This document shows, piece after piece, positions 63,803 to 64,000 of a DNA stretch of 64,000 bases (the first letter of the stretch is position 1; each line of letters begins with the position of its first letter). A program made the translations under genes and the position numbers. The notes under the pieces were generated by a model that saw nothing but the letters and a program-made list of their open reading frames with translations, was not told where the DNA came from and searched no databases. The stretch comes from an uncultured Rhodobacter sp. (GTDB taxonomy: Bacteria; Pseudomonadota; Alphaproteobacteria; Rhodobacterales; Rhodobacteraceae): positions 124,001-188,000 of the forward strand of contig CAMFII010000007.1 in assembly GCA_945952585.1 (NCBI GenBank). The letters are read 5' to 3'.

Positions 63803-64000
63803 TCAACTGTTGCCACCAACCAGCTCGGTGGCGAGCGAATAGACAATCGGCCGCGCCTCGGCCTCGGTCATGCCGGTGCGCAGGCGCGGGTCATAGAGCA
63901 TCTTCAGCATCAACTCGTCCTGCGGGGTGAGCAAGGCGAATTCCTCGTCATCGTTGAAGATCGACGGTCGGGCATCGGGGCTGTCATTGGCCAGGCCAAG
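63803..64000 (-). CDS. DUF2927 domain protein (C-terminal part)
   Basis: Only the last 65 codons lie in the window; the gene continues beyond position 64000. The visible end reads N-D-S-P-D-A-R-P-S-I-F-N-D-D-E-E-F-A, then D-E-L-M-L-K-M-L-Y-D-P-R-L-R and E-A-E-A-R-P-I-V, the C-terminal pattern of DUF2927 secreted proteins. It is 23 bases upstream of the SPFH start on the same strand. Confidence 0.75.
   Translation of the reverse strand, partial: LGLANDSPDARPSIFNDDEEFALLTPQDELMLKMLYDPRLRTGMTEAEARPIVYSLATELVGGNS

Overview
This 64 kb window is chromosomal DNA of a high-GC alphaproteobacterium, most likely a member of the Rhodobacteraceae/Paracoccaceae (Rhodobacter, Gemmobacter, Tabrizicola type). 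The support is the aroA-cmk-rpsA-ihfB-lapA-trpF-trpB gene order with a CP4-like class II EPSP synthase, an NDUFS4-type complex I accessory subunit, DUF3572, DUF983 and DUF2927 proteins, and a PleD-like regulator. I see no rRNA, insertion sequence, prophage, integrase or CRISPR array. There is one tRNA (Arg, anticodon TCT).

Layout. 1-6.4 kb: cytochrome b561 and YceI, an aldo-keto reductase, two overlapping lipoprotein genes, an XRE regulator divergent from a fatty acid desaturase, and a DMT exporter. 6.4-9.8 kb: NUDIX and DUF983 proteins, then an EF-hand secreted protein, ECF sigma factor, membrane anti-sigma candidate and CnrX/ZraP-like periplasmic sensor, which look like one signalling unit. 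9.8-15.7 kb: a PleD-like diguanylate cyclase with a degenerate receiver, DUF3572, HAD phosphatase, MttB-like methyltransferase, and a heme-NO-binding (HNOB) protein translationally coupled to an HNOBA-GGDEF cyclase. 15.9-24 kb: the aroA-cmk-rpsA-ihfB-lapA-trpF-trpB housekeeping block, with a VOC gene and an SDR gene set into it. 24-26.4 kb: two tandem secreted PepSY-like proteins with Asp/Ser/Gly-rich tails and a membrane-anchored LuxR-type regulator. 26.4-38.4 kb: chaA, pth, rplY, an MFS transporter, lldD, a TMEM175-like channel, trpA, two VOC proteins, a GNAT, ychF, a TupA-like ATP-grasp protein, and DsbB with its small DUF5993 partner. 38.4-43.9 kb: uvrB, the NDUFS4-like subunit, a periplasmic protein, a GNAT and tRNA-Arg. 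44-48.8 kb: a minus-strand catabolic group (enolase-superfamily enzyme, three alpha/beta hydrolases including a PcaD-like one, and a PLP dehydratase). 49-55.3 kb: an ABC exporter, acyl-CoA synthetase, dtd, PfkB kinase and purC. 55.3-59.3 kb: a LysR regulator divergent from cupin, glutathione transferase and ThDP-enzyme genes. 59.3-61.5 kb: an accessory patch with a brnTA toxin-antitoxin pair and an AT-rich two-gene cassette of unknown function. 61.5-64 kb: zinc-ribbon, SPFH-GYF and DUF2927 genes, the last running off the window.

The most interesting signals are the AT-rich cassette next to brnTA, the HNOB/HNOBA-GGDEF pair whose heme-ligand position is proline, the PepSY/DSG-tail operon, and a family of intergenic hairpin repeats (four copies) at transcription-unit ends. 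All assignments come from reading the sequence and from memory of the families; no search was run.
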